From positions 1 through 56,238 of the forward strand of contig JAFSKP010000114.1 of assembly GCA_017448905.1 (NCBI GenBank): a stretch of 56,238 nt of DNA, in the 5' to 3' direction. The position numbers and the translations under genes are program-made. Origin of the DNA: Bacteroidales bacterium. GTDB taxonomy: Bacteria; Bacteroidota; Bacteroidia; Bacteroidales; P3. Shown here piece after piece: positions 35,211-45,096 of the stretch (the first letter of the stretch is position 1; each line of letters opens with the position of its first letter). The notes under the pieces are model-generated. The model did not search any database. It was not told where the DNA came from and saw nothing but the letters and a program-made list of their open reading frames with translations.

Positions 35211-35276
35211 GATTTTCTAGAGTATCTAGATTTCCTAGACTTTCTAGATTTTCTAGACTATCTAGCTTTTCTAGAA
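35211..35276 (-). repeat. TCTAGA-type 9-nt tandem repeat
   Basis: Seven degenerate units around CTAGA(N)4 lie between the PFK terminator and the lipoprotein start codon. The word family is the same as at 4669 and 38823. Each CTAG is itself a palindrome. Confidence 0.82.
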
Positions 35277-35321
35277 AAGACCGGTGAAACGAAATATGGT
35301 GTTCTTTTCGCATCACCGGTC
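35275..35321 (-). terminator. Likely terminator of the PFK gene
   Basis: A 9-bp stem GACCGGTGA / TCACCGGTC encloses an imperfect inner stem (CGAAA / TTTCG). On the minus strand it begins 18 nt past the PFK stop and is followed by TTTTC. Confidence 0.7.
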
Positions 35322-35341
35322 ATGAATTTTCAGTATATCAA

Positions 35342-36571
35342 CTACCAGTTGAGTATCTTCTTGAAGTCGTAGGCCTCGGGGTTGGGGAGATACCTCTTGG
35401 CGGCCTCGTAGTCGGCAGGAGTGATGTAGTCCATGATGTCGTTGACATAGCTCTGCACCTTGTTGCTGTCGACATTGACCAGGCGCGGTGGAATCTTGCC
35501 CGTGGCGGGATCCTGGAGGTCTTTGAGGTAGAGGGGAGTGACATTGCCCTGATGGTCGGTATAGACCATGCAGCCAGTACACCCCTGGTTGAAGAGGGTG
35601 TGGACACCCATACCCATCAGCGAGCAGTAGGTGAGGTCGAAGGCGATAGGGGTATGGCAGCGGATCTCGTAGCCAATCTCGACGGGACGGCTTTTGACCT
35701 TGAGCCCCAGTTCCTTGACTTTACGCTCAAGGAGGTCGTTGAAAATGTGAGCCTTGCTGACCTTGCCCAGCTCGGGATGGCCATGCTCGTCATAGCTGAA
35801 GTGGATGCCGCTCTTGGCAATCTCATCATCGCTGAGGCTGTGGAAGACACCCTCCGAAATCATGGCAGCACCATAGTTGATGCCCATCAGCTTACGCTTG
35901 ACGATGCACGAAACCACCATGTTGACGATTTTCTCGACTGTAATTTCAGCCTTGTTGAAGAACTCAGGGATGATGACCATCGGGTAGTGGCAAGCACCGG
36001 CGATGCCAAGGGCGAGGTGCCCTGCCGAGCGGCCCATAGCACTGACTACAAACCAGTTCTCGCTGGTGCGAGCATCCTCCATGACGGCAGTGGCAAGGAC
36101 ACAACCTTGTGCCTTGGCGCTGTTGTAGCCAAAGGTGGGGCTGCTGTTGGGCAGCGGCAGGTCGTTGTCGATGGTTTTCGGCACATGGATGTTGGCGATG
36201 GGATAATGCTTGTCGGCAAGGAACTTGGCGATGCGGTTGGCTGTCGAGGCGGTGTCGTCGCCACCGACGGTGACGAGGAGTTTAATCTCGTTGTCGGTGA
36301 AGAGCTTCAGGTTGAACCGCTGTTCGAAGTCTTCGGGTGTGGGTTTGAAGCGGCTCATTTTCAATATAGAGCCACCTTTATTGAAGATCTCATCAGCGGT
36401 GAGGAAATCGAGATCTTGCATGCGGGGCTTGTCTGTGAAGAGGGCGCTATAGCCGCCATGCAGACCGATGACACGATAGCCGTCGCGAAGAAATGTCTTG
36501 GCCACCGAGGCCACAACGGTGTTCATTCCAGGGGCGGGACCGCCACCAGTAAGTATTGCTATGGATTTCAT
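35342..36571 (-). CDS. pfp: 6-phosphofructokinase, predicted PPi-dependent type
   Basis: A 409-residue PFK. The substrate loop GGGPAPGMN is at the N-terminus. The phosphoryl-donor loop reads VGGDDTAST and the catalytic segment PKTIDNDLP. In ATP-PFKs these read GGDGS and PGTIDND. Asp at the second Gly position and Lys in place of Gly are the hallmarks of pyrophosphate-dependent enzymes, so it probably interconverts fructose 6-phosphate and the 1,6-bisphosphate reversibly using PPi. The frame is open 48 codons upstream, but that segment is encoded by the CAATCAAA repeat array and begins before family homology; MKSIAILTGGG is chosen. Confidence 0.93.
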   Translation of the reverse strand: MKSIAILTGGGPAPGMNTVVASVAKTFLRDGYRVIGLHGGYSALFTDKPRMQDLDFLTADEIFNKGGSILKMSRFKPTPEDFEQRFNLKLFTDNEIKLLVTVGGDDTASTANRIAKFLADKHYPIANIHVPKTIDNDLPLPNSSPTFGYNSAKAQGCVLATAVMEDARTSENWFVVSAMGRSAGHLALGIAGACHYPMVIIPEFFNKAEITVEKIVNMVVSCIVKRKLMGINYGAAMISEGVFHSLSDDEIAKSGIHFSYDEHGHPELGKVSKAHIFNDLLERKVKELGLKVKSRPVEIGYEIRCHTPIAFDLTYCSLMGMGVHTLFNQGCTGCMVYTDHQGNVTPLYLKDLQDPATGKIPPRLVNVDSNKVQSYVNDIMDYITPADYEAAKRYLPNPEAYDFKKILNW

Positions 36572-36655
36572 GACTGTATGATTGTTTGATTGCTTGATTG
36601 TTTGAATGCCTGATTGCTTGAGTATTTGATTGTGTGGTCGTTTGATTGCATGATA
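36572..36655 (-). repeat. 8-nt tandem array upstream of PFK (CAATCAAA words)
   Basis: About nine degenerate 8-nt units. On the minus (sense) strand they read CAATCAAG, CAATCAAA and CATTCAAA, G-poor, and the array reaches to within about 6 nt of the PFK start codon. Confidence 0.85.
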
Positions 36656-36734
36656 GTGGCATTGGGAAACCGTACTATCACGGTGCAAAAATACTAAAAA
36701 AAAGCAAAACGGCAAAACATTTCCAGAAAAACAT

Positions 36735-36742
36735 TACCTTTG
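36735..36742 (+). promoter_or_regulatory. -7 element (TACCTTTG) just ahead of rdgB
   Basis: TACCTTTG ends only 5 nt before the ATG at 36748. With the usual -7 to start-site distance the transcript would begin at or very near the start codon, giving a nearly leaderless mRNA. No -33 TTTG is present at ideal spacing. Confidence 0.6.
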
Positions 36743-36747
36743 CACAC

Positions 36748-37400
<653 letters not shown>

Positions 37401-37404
<4 letters not shown>

Positions 37405-37958
37405 ACTACAAGAAAGTCTACGCCACAGAGGTCATCCAGGGCTTCACCGAGACCTCCCTGTTCATCATGATGCTCTACGAGCCATTGTCTGGACGCAAAG
37501 TGCCCGTCATGATCGGACGACACGAGGCCGAAATGATCATGGTCGAGCAGAGCAACCAGTCGCCCAAGCGGCCCATGACGCACCAGCTCATCATCAACAT
37601 AATGAATTGTTTCGCACTGACCCTCAAAACGGTACGCATCGACCGTTTCGAGGAGGGTATCTTCTACGCCACGCTGGTGGTGAGCGACGGCTTCAACACC
37701 CACAACATCGATGCCCGCGCCAGCGACGCCGTATTGCTGGCCCTCCACGAGTCGGTAGACATCGAGATGGCGGAGGATGTCGTCAACGACACAGGCTTCG
37801 TGGTGCAGAACGACGACATCGACATCACAGGCTCGATGCCTGGTTCGGAGACTATCGAAGAACTCGAAGAGGAACTGCGGCGCTGCGAAGAGAACGAGGA
37901 GTATGAACGTGCCGCCGAAATCATGGAAAAAATAAAAAAAACCAGAAATAATGCTTGA
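37401..37958 (+). CDS. DUF151 (bifunctional nuclease-like) protein with UVR motif
   Basis: A 185-residue protein. The first 140 residues are the BFN/DUF151 domain (LFIMMLYEPLSGRKVPVMIGRHEAEMI, then DARASDAVLLAL). The tail (EELEEELRRCEENEEYERAAEIMEKI) is a UVR helical hairpin as in UvrB/UvrC and protein-arginine-kinase activators. In bacteria the role is uncertain, although a plant relative has nuclease activity. It overlaps rdgB by 4 bp. Its last codons and stop (AAT-GCT-TGA) are the first unit of the following repeat. Confidence 0.9.
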
Positions 37959-38012
37959 ATGCTTGATTGCGTAGCACTCAAGCACTCAAGCATTCAGACA
38001 ATCAAGCAATCA
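37950..38012 (+). repeat. 8-nt array with inverted halves and GCTACGCA core
   Basis: The left half reads AATGCTTGAATGCTTGATT and begins inside the DUF151 gene, including its stop. The centre TGCGTAGC (37968-37975) is the complement of GCTACGCA. The right half reads ACTCAAGCACTCAAGCATTCA and then CAATCAAG units, to 3 nt before the PNP start codon. The two halves could pair into a long hairpin. Confidence 0.9.
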
Positions 38013-38015
38013 GAA

Positions 38016-38822
38016 ATGACCACTCTTTTTGACGAAGCGGCTGAATTCATCCGCAGCCGCACAGAATACAGGCCCACGACGGCCATCATTCTTGGCAGTG
38101 GCCTCGGCAAACTTGGCGACAGCATAGAGCAAGCCGACATTATCCCTTACGGCGACATACCGCACTTCAAGGCCAGTACCGCCGTAGGCCACAAGGGGAA
38201 CCTCATCATCGGACAGCTCGACGGCACCCCTGTCGTGGCCATGCAGGGACGCTTCCACTACTACGAAGGCTACACCATGCAGGAGGTAACATTCCCCGTA
38301 CGCGTCATGAGCCGTCTGGGTGTCAGACGCCTCCTCGTCAGCAATGCCGCCGGCGGCATCAATCCCGACTTCGCCGTGGGCGACCTGATGATTATCACCG
38401 ACCATATCAGCTTCATGCCCAACCCGTTGGTCGGAAAGAACATTGACGAGATGGGTCCACGGTTCCCCGACATGACGACAGTCTACAGTCGCGAGCTTCG
38501 CCAGCGAGCCCACCGTGCCGCCGCCGACCTTGGAATCGCCCTGCGCGAGGGGGTCTATGTGGCCGAGACAGGTCCCACATACGAGACACCTGCCGAATAC
38601 CGCATGTACGGCCTTCTCGGAGGCGATGCGGTCGGCATGTCGACAGTGCCAGAAGTCGTCGTGGCACGCCACTGCGGCATGGAGGTCTTCGGAATGAGCG
38701 TCATAACCAACTGTGCCAAGGACTTGGGCGACGACTGCCAGAACGACGGCGACGACGTGGTGCGGGCTGCCGACCGTGCCGCCGACACGATGACTGATAT
38801 TTTCAAGAAACTAGTGAGCTAG
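38016..38822 (+). CDS. Purine nucleoside phosphorylase
   Basis: A 268-residue trimeric-type PNP that splits inosine or guanosine with phosphate in purine salvage. Motifs: ILGSGLGKLGD (phosphate loop, residue 25), GRFHYYEGY, VSNAAGGINPDF, MIITDHISF, then GPTYETPAEYRM and the GMSTVPEVVVARHCGM and VITNCAKD segment with the base-binding Asn. The start follows the repeat array by 3 nt. The TAG stop is itself part of the next array (TAGACAATC units). Confidence 0.95.
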   Translation: MTTLFDEAAEFIRSRTEYRPTTAIILGSGLGKLGDSIEQADIIPYGDIPHFKASTAVGHKGNLIIGQLDGTPVVAMQGRFHYYEGYTMQEVTFPVRVMSRLGVRRLLVSNAAGGINPDFAVGDLMIITDHISFMPNPLVGKNIDEMGPRFPDMTTVYSRELRQRAHRAAADLGIALREGVYVAETGPTYETPAEYRMYGLLGGDAVGMSTVPEVVVARHCGMEVFGMSVITNCAKDLGDDCQNDGDDVVRAADRAADTMTDIFKKLVS

Positions 38823-38862
38823 ACAGTCTAGACAATCTAGACAATCTAGACAATCTAGACAA
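38820..38862 (+). repeat. 9-nt tandem repeat TAGACAATC spanning the PNP stop codon
   Basis: Four to five units of TAGACAATC / TAGACAGTC. The first unit's TAG is the stop codon of the PNP gene. The array ends about 10 nt before the ATG of the patatin-like gene. Confidence 0.9.
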
Positions 38863-38871
38863 TAAAAAACA

Positions 38872-41202
38872 ATGATCAGGAGAGGACACATACTATTGTT
38901 TCTGATGGCTCTTTGCTTTTCGACAGAAGCACAGGAGCAGTTGAGCTACGGCATAGACCCCACGCGCGACTCGATTGCGTTCGCGCGCTACCGCAGCCAC
39001 ATGGACGACATACGCCGCGAACGCCCCACCGTGGCCCTTGTCCTCAGCGGCGGCGGTGCCAAGGGTGCCGCCCATATCAGTGTCATCAAGCACCTGGAAC
39101 GTGCAGGCATCCCCGTCGACCTTGTGCTGGGCACCAGCATCGGCGGTCTCGTCGGCGGGCTCTATGCCTGCGGCTACAACGGCGAGGAGCTTGAGAGCAT
39201 CATACGCAACCTCGACTGGGACGACCTGCTGCGCGACAGGCATCCCCGCAGCCATGACGCACTGTCACAGAAAGACTATGACCGCCGATACCAGCTCAGC
39301 ATCCCCTTCGGGACATACAAGTGGGACTTCCACACACCCCAAATAAGCCGCCGCAGTGTGCTACGCGACGGCATTGTGCAGGGTCGCAACATCGAAGACC
39401 TTTTCTCCTCCCTCCTTGTCGGCTATGGCGACGAGGTGGACTTCCTCTCCCTGCCCATCCCCTTCGCCTGCGTAGCCACCGACATGATAAGCGCGAAGCC
39501 AAAAGTCTGGTTCAGCGGAAGCCTTGTCGAGGCGCTGCGCTCGACGATGTCCATCCCCGGACTCTTCACTCCCGTCAAGCGCGACGGCATGGTGCTCATG
39601 GATGGCGGCATGCGCAGCAACTACCCCGCCGAAATCGCCAAGCAGATGGGCGCCGACATCATCATCGGTGTCGACATCTCATCTCCCTCGCTCGATGCCA
39701 GCCAGATGCGCAGCATGCTCGACATAGTGTTCCAAGCCAACGACGTGCTGGGACGCGACTCCTACATGGAGGCGTTGGCTCTCACGGACATATACATACA
39801 GCCAGAACTCAGCGATTTCAGCCTTCTGAGTTTCGACAAGGAGAGCATCAACACCATCATCGAACGAGGCCGCATTGCCGTCGAGGACGTAAGCGACCAG
39901 ATAGACTCTCTCTCTGTCCGCCTGGGGCATCCCCACGTCCGCCATTCCCACAACCCCTTCATTGCCAAGGCCAAGAATCTGCAGCACACCACTATCAGAG
40001 TAGACAGCATAAGCTTCAACGGCATCACGCAGTCCGACGAGCGTTTTCTGCGCCATACACTGCACCTCGAGAGCAAAGGGCCTCGCACCATCCACATCAA
40101 TGAGCTTGAGGATGCGATATCCGAAATCATCGGCACCAAAGCCTTCGAGAAAGCCACCTACCAGCTGCTCGGAGCCGAAGAGCCTTACACCCTGCTGTTC
40201 AACTGCTACCGAGCCCCAGTAAACCAGTTGGGTGCCAGCGTCCGTTTCGACTCACGCGACTTTGCATCGATACTGCTGCATTATGGCATCAACACACACC
40301 AGCTGACGGGCAGCCGTCTCGATTTCTCGGCTCGGCTGGGCTTCGATACGCGCCTGGCAGCAACATACACCTTGGTTACTGGCCGGGGAATAAATTTCGG
40401 CACCACGTTCTCATTCCAGTCCGTACGTAACGGTGACTTCCGCGTTGACGACTACGGATTCAACGTCGAATACAACCGGGGCATAGCCGACGCACACATC
40501 ATCCTCGCGCCATGGCACCGCATGAACATCAGCATGGGTTTTCAGCTCGACTATTGCTACCGGACCTCTTTCCTCTCCAACAACATCCTCGTGGTGCAGG
40601 ACCTGCAAACGGTGGAGAAAAGCAACATCAACCCCATAGCGTACCTGCAAGCGCGCCACGACTCGTTCGACGACCCCTATTTCCCGACCAGAGGTGTCAT
40701 GTACCAGTTCAAGTACAACTACTACCTGCCAGGGCTGCAGCACGAAACGCCACAAGCCCACGCAGCCCAGTTTGGGATGCGGGTGGCGGCGAGCAACGGG
40801 AGGCTCACATTCATTCCATCGCTCGACGTGCGCTACGTGACCGACAACATGTTCCCCTACACCAACATGCTCTCTGTCAGCGACGCCAACCGTATCCTTG
40901 AACAGCAGATCACATTCATCGGCATCAGCACGCCCTACTCGTGCATGCGGATGCTCGGCTCCATGGGGCTGGACGCGCGTGTGCGGATTGGCAAGAGACA
41001 TTATCTGACCGCAGCTGCGCAACTGCTGCATGAGGCCGACGGAATCGACGAAATCGGCGACAGCGAGCAGTCGCGTCCTCACATAGGCCTTGCCCTCGAA
41101 TATGCCTACAGCAGCATTGTGGGCCCTTTACGCTTCAACCTTCACTGGTCTGACATGACCAAAAGTGTCGGAGCCTACCTCGGTATAGGGCTGGACTTTT
41201 GA
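38872..41202 (+). CDS. Patatin-like phospholipase fused to Omp85-type beta-barrel
   Basis: A 776-residue outer-membrane protein. The signal peptide MIRRGHILLFLMALCFSTEA is followed by a patatin domain (about 50-330). The oxyanion motif is GGGAKGAAH, the nucleophile elbow GTSIGG (Ser near 93), and the catalytic Asp lies in MDGGMRSNYP, so the Ser-Asp dyad is intact. A POTRA-like unit (about 365-440, IRVDSISFNGITQSDERFL) and a C-terminal beta-barrel ending GAYLGIGLDF follow. The build parallels PlpD of Pseudomonas and is common in Bacteroidota. It may act as a surface or periplasm-facing phospholipase. It is convergent with the peptidase gene at 41326. Confidence 0.92.
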   Translation: MIRRGHILLFLMALCFSTEAQEQLSYGIDPTRDSIAFARYRSHMDDIRRERPTVALVLSGGGAKGAAHISVIKHLERAGIPVDLVLGTSIGGLVGGLYACGYNGEELESIIRNLDWDDLLRDRHPRSHDALSQKDYDRRYQLSIPFGTYKWDFHTPQISRRSVLRDGIVQGRNIEDLFSSLLVGYGDEVDFLSLPIPFACVATDMISAKPKVWFSGSLVEALRSTMSIPGLFTPVKRDGMVLMDGGMRSNYPAEIAKQMGADIIIGVDISSPSLDASQMRSMLDIVFQANDVLGRDSYMEALALTDIYIQPELSDFSLLSFDKESINTIIERGRIAVEDVSDQIDSLSVRLGHPHVRHSHNPFIAKAKNLQHTTIRVDSISFNGITQSDERFLRHTLHLESKGPRTIHINELEDAISEIIGTKAFEKATYQLLGAEEPYTLLFNCYRAPVNQLGASVRFDSRDFASILLHYGINTHQLTGSRLDFSARLGFDTRLAATYTLVTGRGINFGTTFSFQSVRNGDFRVDDYGFNVEYNRGIADAHIILAPWHRMNISMGFQLDYCYRTSFLSNNILVVQDLQTVEKSNINPIAYLQARHDSFDDPYFPTRGVMYQFKYNYYLPGLQHETPQAHAAQFGMRVAASNGRLTFIPSLDVRYVTDNMFPYTNMLSVSDANRILEQQITFIGISTPYSCMRMLGSMGLDARVRIGKRHYLTAAAQLLHEADGIDEIGDSEQSRPHIGLALEYAYSSIVGPLRFNLHWSDMTKSVGAYLGIGLDF

Positions 41203-41206
41203 ATGC

Positions 41207-41335
41207 TTGAATGTGTCATTGCTTGAATGTTTGAGCGCTACGCAACCAAGCATTCAAACACTCAAACACTCAAGCATTCAAACACTCAAGCATTCAAACA
41301 TTCAAGCATTCAAGCATTCAAGCATTCAAGCATTC
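41207..41335. repeat. 8-nt array between convergent genes, inverted halves around GCTACGCA
   Basis: The left half (41207-41236) reads GAATGCTTGAATG and the right half (41245-41335) about eleven units of CATTCAAG/CACTCAAG. Between them lies GAGCGCTACGCAA (core 41237-41244). Each half is G-rich on the sense strand of the gene it follows. The right half includes the AAT-GCT-TGA end of the minus-strand peptidase gene. It may act as a bidirectional terminator. Confidence 0.92.
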
Positions 41336-44300
41336 TGCCGGATGTAGGCATACGGGTCGTCAGGACAAGTAGAGAGGATGAGACGAAGACCGTTGCCATA
41401 TTCGTTGTCGAGAGCAAGCCATTGTTGGCGCTGATACTCAATGTCCGAACTTCCATGCTTTTCCATCAGGAAGAGGTCTGTCCAGACGGCAAGCCCCTCG
41501 ACCCAATATTTCGAGTCGTCGCGGAACTTGGCGAACTGCGGCGAACTATACTGCCAAATATGCGTGAGTTCATGGCAGATGATGCTCAATGTCTCATCGG
41601 GCTTGCGACCGTTTTCGACAAAGAACTCGTCATTGCGGCTGTCGCGTGCGAAGCCACGAATCTTGCGAACATCATAGCCGCGAGTGACGCTGAATGGGGA
41701 GCCGTGGAGACGGTGCAGCTCCACCGCCGAGACGAGGTTACCCCTGTGAGGGATGCCTCTGAAGTCGATGCCGAGGTGCGTGCGGAAGAGGTCGTATGCC
41801 TCACCGCACAAGGCACCAAACTGTTCGTCGGTGTCGATGGCACCTTCGGAGCAAGCGGCGCAGCGCATGCGTCCGTCGGATAGCTGGATAAGGTCGACGA
41901 TTTTAAACTCTTTGCCACAGAAATCGCATTCGAAGTTGCCAGCACTTTCGGTGGCCACGAGATAGCGGAGACGGCTGTCGTGTCGAGAGGAAACGCCGAC
42001 GAAGAAATCGCGTATAAAATTGAGAAGCAGCTCTATGTCAAGATATTTAGGCAGGCTGTCACGCCCATAGCGCAGGAAAGAGAGATGGTCGAGACCCGAT
42101 GGGCGTGTACGGTAGATGTTGAAATACTTGGGATTGGAGTAGTCATGCTCCGAGAGCCAGCAGAGATAGTCGTAAAGGTACTCGAAAATGTAGCGTATAT
42201 TGCCGCTGTCGGACAGGGCACCGATGAGGCCCAGGTCGATGTTGGCATCCTCGATGAAGAATAGAGAGAGTGTGGTGTCATCCTCAATGTCATCGCATGA
42301 GAATGAAGGGAATACCCATGGCAGGTCGTTGTCGACATCGCCCAAGGAAGCAACGATGAGGTACTGGGCATGATGCGGGAAGAAAGAGAAGAGAGCCTCG
42401 TGGAGAAGGAGCTGCAGGCCTCGGCGGATATCCTCCTTGCGGTCAAGGTATTCGCGTTTTTCGAGGAAATGCATCGTCATACGCAACACTTTGCCGTTAT
42501 TGTATATGCGTTGGGGCGAGTAGGAGTTGATGCGGATTGCATCGCCTCCGACGATGCTGTATTTGGAGAACTGCATCCATGCCGTTGTGGTGACGGTAGT
42601 GAGCGTTTCGAAGCCTGAGAGGGTCAGCGACAGTTTCTGACCCGTTTCGTGGGTCCAGACTGCGGGGTCGCCCTTCATGTCGTTGATCAGTGTGCGGGAG
42701 CCCTTAAGCGAAACGCTGCGGCAAGCCCTATAGAAGACAACATTGTAGCTGTCAGCGACCCTGCTCACCTGCAGTTTGGCATCCGACTCGCTGAAGTTGC
42801 CAATCTTGTAGGGACGACCGTTGAAAGAGTGTATCTGCCCCTTGTCATAGTTCTGGAAGAGGAGGTCCTGCGACAGTTGATAGAGCACATTGCCGGTCGA
42901 GTCGACGACCGAGACGCGGTTGAGGTAGGATGGCTTGGGGAACTTGTCGGCGACGACCGAATAGAATGTGTCAAGCACATAGCGTGTACCGTCAAAGCGC
43001 GAGCAGACGCGCGTAGTGAGCAGACGTGCCAGGTCGGCGGAGAAATAGCGCCTGAAGAGGTCGCGGAGGAGGGAAGGCACGGAGATGATTTCGTCCTCAT
43101 CATAGTATTGCATGAGCAGCGGGTGAATCTCGCTCTCCTCCTTGCCGGGCTGCATGAGCATGTTGAAAAGGATGATGGCAAGGGTTACGCGGCATTTGGA
43201 GAGGTGCGGCTGGATGGGGAGAAGGGGATGGTCGCAGAAGAAACTATGATTGGCGTTGAAGTAGTCACGGAAGAGGTACGGATTGGATAGTACCATCGTA
43301 AAGTTGTCCTTGCTGCCCAGATGTTTCCACTTGCGGAAAGCCGCAGGTGCGTTGTTCTCGCGGTCATAGACCACGGCCACAGTCTGGCTGTCGTCGATGG
43401 CATCGAGTGCGAGATGGTGCAGCAGCACCTTGTCCTTTATGGCGTCAACAGTGATGCCCAGCACGTCGGGCTTGAATGCCAGGGTGTTTTTGACCACCTC
43501 CTCCATGCATTCGACGATGTTGGAATAAGCCACATCAAGGAAATGGACAGGCCAGATATGCTTGGTACGGCTGGCGAAGGTGCCACACACTGCCAATGGT
43601 GCAAGTTCACCACCGGGGTAAAGAGGCTCGGCAGGCCACACGGAGAGGAGCTTTGCGAAGCGCTCCTTAAAACCCTCTGTGTCGTAGCCGGCATAGTAGA
43701 AGTGGTTGGCAGAGGGCATGGCCGGCATGGGGACCTCCTTGAACTCGATGTCGGAGGCCCAGGTGTTGCTCACGGCCGACTGCAGTTCCTTGCGTTGGGG
43801 AGAGAGGAGAAGGAGACGGCAGTCGGGGTTCTCAGCCCTGAGGATGAAGCTGAATTCGCGGCATTCGTAGAGGTTGGCGATGCCCCGGTCGTGGATGTCG
43901 ACGATAGTTATAAGGCCGAGTTTACGGAGCCAATCGAGAGGGATGCGCCCGTCGAGCAACAGGGAGAGTGGGGCGACAACTATGGCGTTCTCAAGCTTGT
44001 CGGAGGAGGATACCTGGCAGAAGGCCACTACCCTTTTGGCCACGATGGCGGAGATACGGTCAGCAATCATGTCGAGGGTGTTGCCGAGCTTGAAATGGTC
44101 GGGGATGTCGAGCGCCACGAGCACATACTTGCCGCCATACTCGACAGCGGAGAAGAGAGGTTCAAGGCGCGAGAACACAGAGACCAGATCTTCCGTCAGT
44201 ACTATCTGGTCACCCTCTCCCAGCACATCGACGGCCGAGTCGGCAATGGTACCGTCACTGCCCGCCAGCGGCGACGAGTAGCTGCGCCAGGCTACGGAGT

Positions 44301-44943
44301 AGTTGTCGAAGTTGTCGACATACAGTTGCCACAGTTCCTCCATGCTGTGGTCCTGGACTGTGCGCTTTCCGACCGATGAGGAGTATTGCTCGTCGGGCAC
44401 GTCGGCCATAAGGTAAAAGTAGGCCTCCGACAGCGGGATGATGACGAGCAGAGGCAGACAGGTGACAAGGCCGAAAGATGCGGAGCTGTCCAGTCCCGTC
44501 ACAATCAACGCCACGGCATAGGCCAATGCAAGCAGGAGCATCAGCAGCTTCAGCATTCGCAGGTAGAAACGGCGACCCACACGGGCCATGACAGTGTCAG
44601 ACAGCCTGAAATAAGGCCATAAGAGACGTTTGTCGTCCTTGATGGAGGTTCTGACGAATGCGCCCAGAGGCACCCATAGCATCATAGAAATCAGGACATA
44701 TGCTGCCTCGAAAGGAACACTGTCGAGAACAAGTGAGGGGAAGATGAGGTAGATTATCGCCGGAAAGTCGAAGAGCGAATAGAGCAGCGACATCAGCAGG
44801 GCATAGAGGGTCGCTGCCATGGGGAGAGGCCACCAGAGATAGGCTCTCTTGTGTGACAGCTTGCTGCTCACCGTCGACATGGAGAGGAAAAGGATCACCT
44901 GGACGATAATCAATATGGAGAGAATATTGTAAACCATTGACAA
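41326..44943 (-). CDS. Large membrane protein with zinc ribbon and C-terminal HELTH metallopeptidase (tubulin-cluster gene 4)
   Basis: A 1205-residue protein I cannot assign to a named family. Residues 1-190 hold about five or six hydrophobic helices. About 190-800 is a large cytoplasmic-looking region; the segment near 290-400 (IVVAPLSLLL, then IVDIHDRG, then CRLLLLSPQR) is faintly reminiscent of an inactive helicase-like P-loop fold. That reading is speculative. Near 1002-1034 are paired CxxC motifs (CDFC and CAAC), a zinc ribbon. Near 1124 is HELTH followed 20 residues later by EGLAVW, the gluzincin HExxH...E arrangement of an active metallopeptidase. It is the last gene of the vWA/tubulin block. 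Its final codons AAT-GCT-TGA belong to the repeat array. Confidence 0.8.
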   Translation of the reverse strand: MSMVYNILSILIIVQVILFLSMSTVSSKLSHKRAYLWWPLPMAATLYALLMSLLYSLFDFPAIIYLIFPSLVLDSVPFEAAYVLISMMLWVPLGAFVRTSIKDDKRLLWPYFRLSDTVMARVGRRFYLRMLKLLMLLLALAYAVALIVTGLDSSASFGLVTCLPLLVIIPLSEAYFYLMADVPDEQYSSSVGKRTVQDHSMEELWQLYVDNFDNYSVAWRSYSSPLAGSDGTIADSAVDVLGEGDQIVLTEDLVSVFSRLEPLFSAVEYGGKYVLVALDIPDHFKLGNTLDMIADRISAIVAKRVVAFCQVSSSDKLENAIVVAPLSLLLDGRIPLDWLRKLGLITIVDIHDRGIANLYECREFSFILRAENPDCRLLLLSPQRKELQSAVSNTWASDIEFKEVPMPAMPSANHFYYAGYDTEGFKERFAKLLSVWPAEPLYPGGELAPLAVCGTFASRTKHIWPVHFLDVAYSNIVECMEEVVKNTLAFKPDVLGITVDAIKDKVLLHHLALDAIDDSQTVAVVYDRENNAPAAFRKWKHLGSKDNFTMVLSNPYLFRDYFNANHSFFCDHPLLPIQPHLSKCRVTLAIILFNMLMQPGKEESEIHPLLMQYYDEDEIISVPSLLRDLFRRYFSADLARLLTTRVCSRFDGTRYVLDTFYSVVADKFPKPSYLNRVSVVDSTGNVLYQLSQDLLFQNYDKGQIHSFNGRPYKIGNFSESDAKLQVSRVADSYNVVFYRACRSVSLKGSRTLINDMKGDPAVWTHETGQKLSLTLSGFETLTTVTTTAWMQFSKYSIVGGDAIRINSYSPQRIYNNGKVLRMTMHFLEKREYLDRKEDIRRGLQLLLHEALFSFFPHHAQYLIVASLGDVDNDLPWVFPSFSCDDIEDDTTLSLFFIEDANIDLGLIGALSDSGNIRYIFEYLYDYLCWLSEHDYSNPKYFNIYRTRPSGLDHLSFLRYGRDSLPKYLDIELLLNFIRDFFVGVSSRHDSRLRYLVATESAGNFECDFCGKEFKIVDLIQLSDGRMRCAACSEGAIDTDEQFGALCGEAYDLFRTHLGIDFRGIPHRGNLVSAVELHRLHGSPFSVTRGYDVRKIRGFARDSRNDEFFVENGRKPDETLSIICHELTHIWQYSSPQFAKFRDDSKYWVEGLAVWTDLFLMEKHGSSDIEYQRQQWLALDNEYGNGLRLILSTCPDDPYAYIRQNA

Positions 44944-44956
44944 TGTGTTCTATATA

Positions 44957-45090
44957 GAGTGCTTGAATGCTTGAATGCTTGAATGTTTGAATGCTTGAAT
45001 GCTTGAATGTTTGAATGCTTGAGTGCCTGAATGTTTGAATGCTTGAGGGTTTCTCCGTTTTCCGTTCACCATTCACTTTTCACTAATCGC
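44957..45090 (-). repeat. 8-nt array plus 7-nt words between cluster genes 3 and 4
   Basis: From 44957 to 45050 eleven 8-nt units read on the sense (minus) strand as CATTCAAG/CATTCAAA, leading to the gene-4 start. From 45055 to 45090 the words TTTTCCG, TTCACCA and TTCACTT form a different array next to the gene-3 stop, G-rich on the sense strand. The switch in word and polarity lies between the two. Confidence 0.9.
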
Positions 45091-45096
45091 CGAATA

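Noticed and set aside
36572..36715. A 48-residue N-terminal extension of PFK
   Set aside because: The codons come from the CAATCAAA array and homology starts at MKSIAILTGGG.
41326..44943. An active helicase in gene 4 of the cluster
   Set aside because: There is no Walker A GKT/S motif in the region that hints at a helicase fold, so at most an inactive fold is possible.
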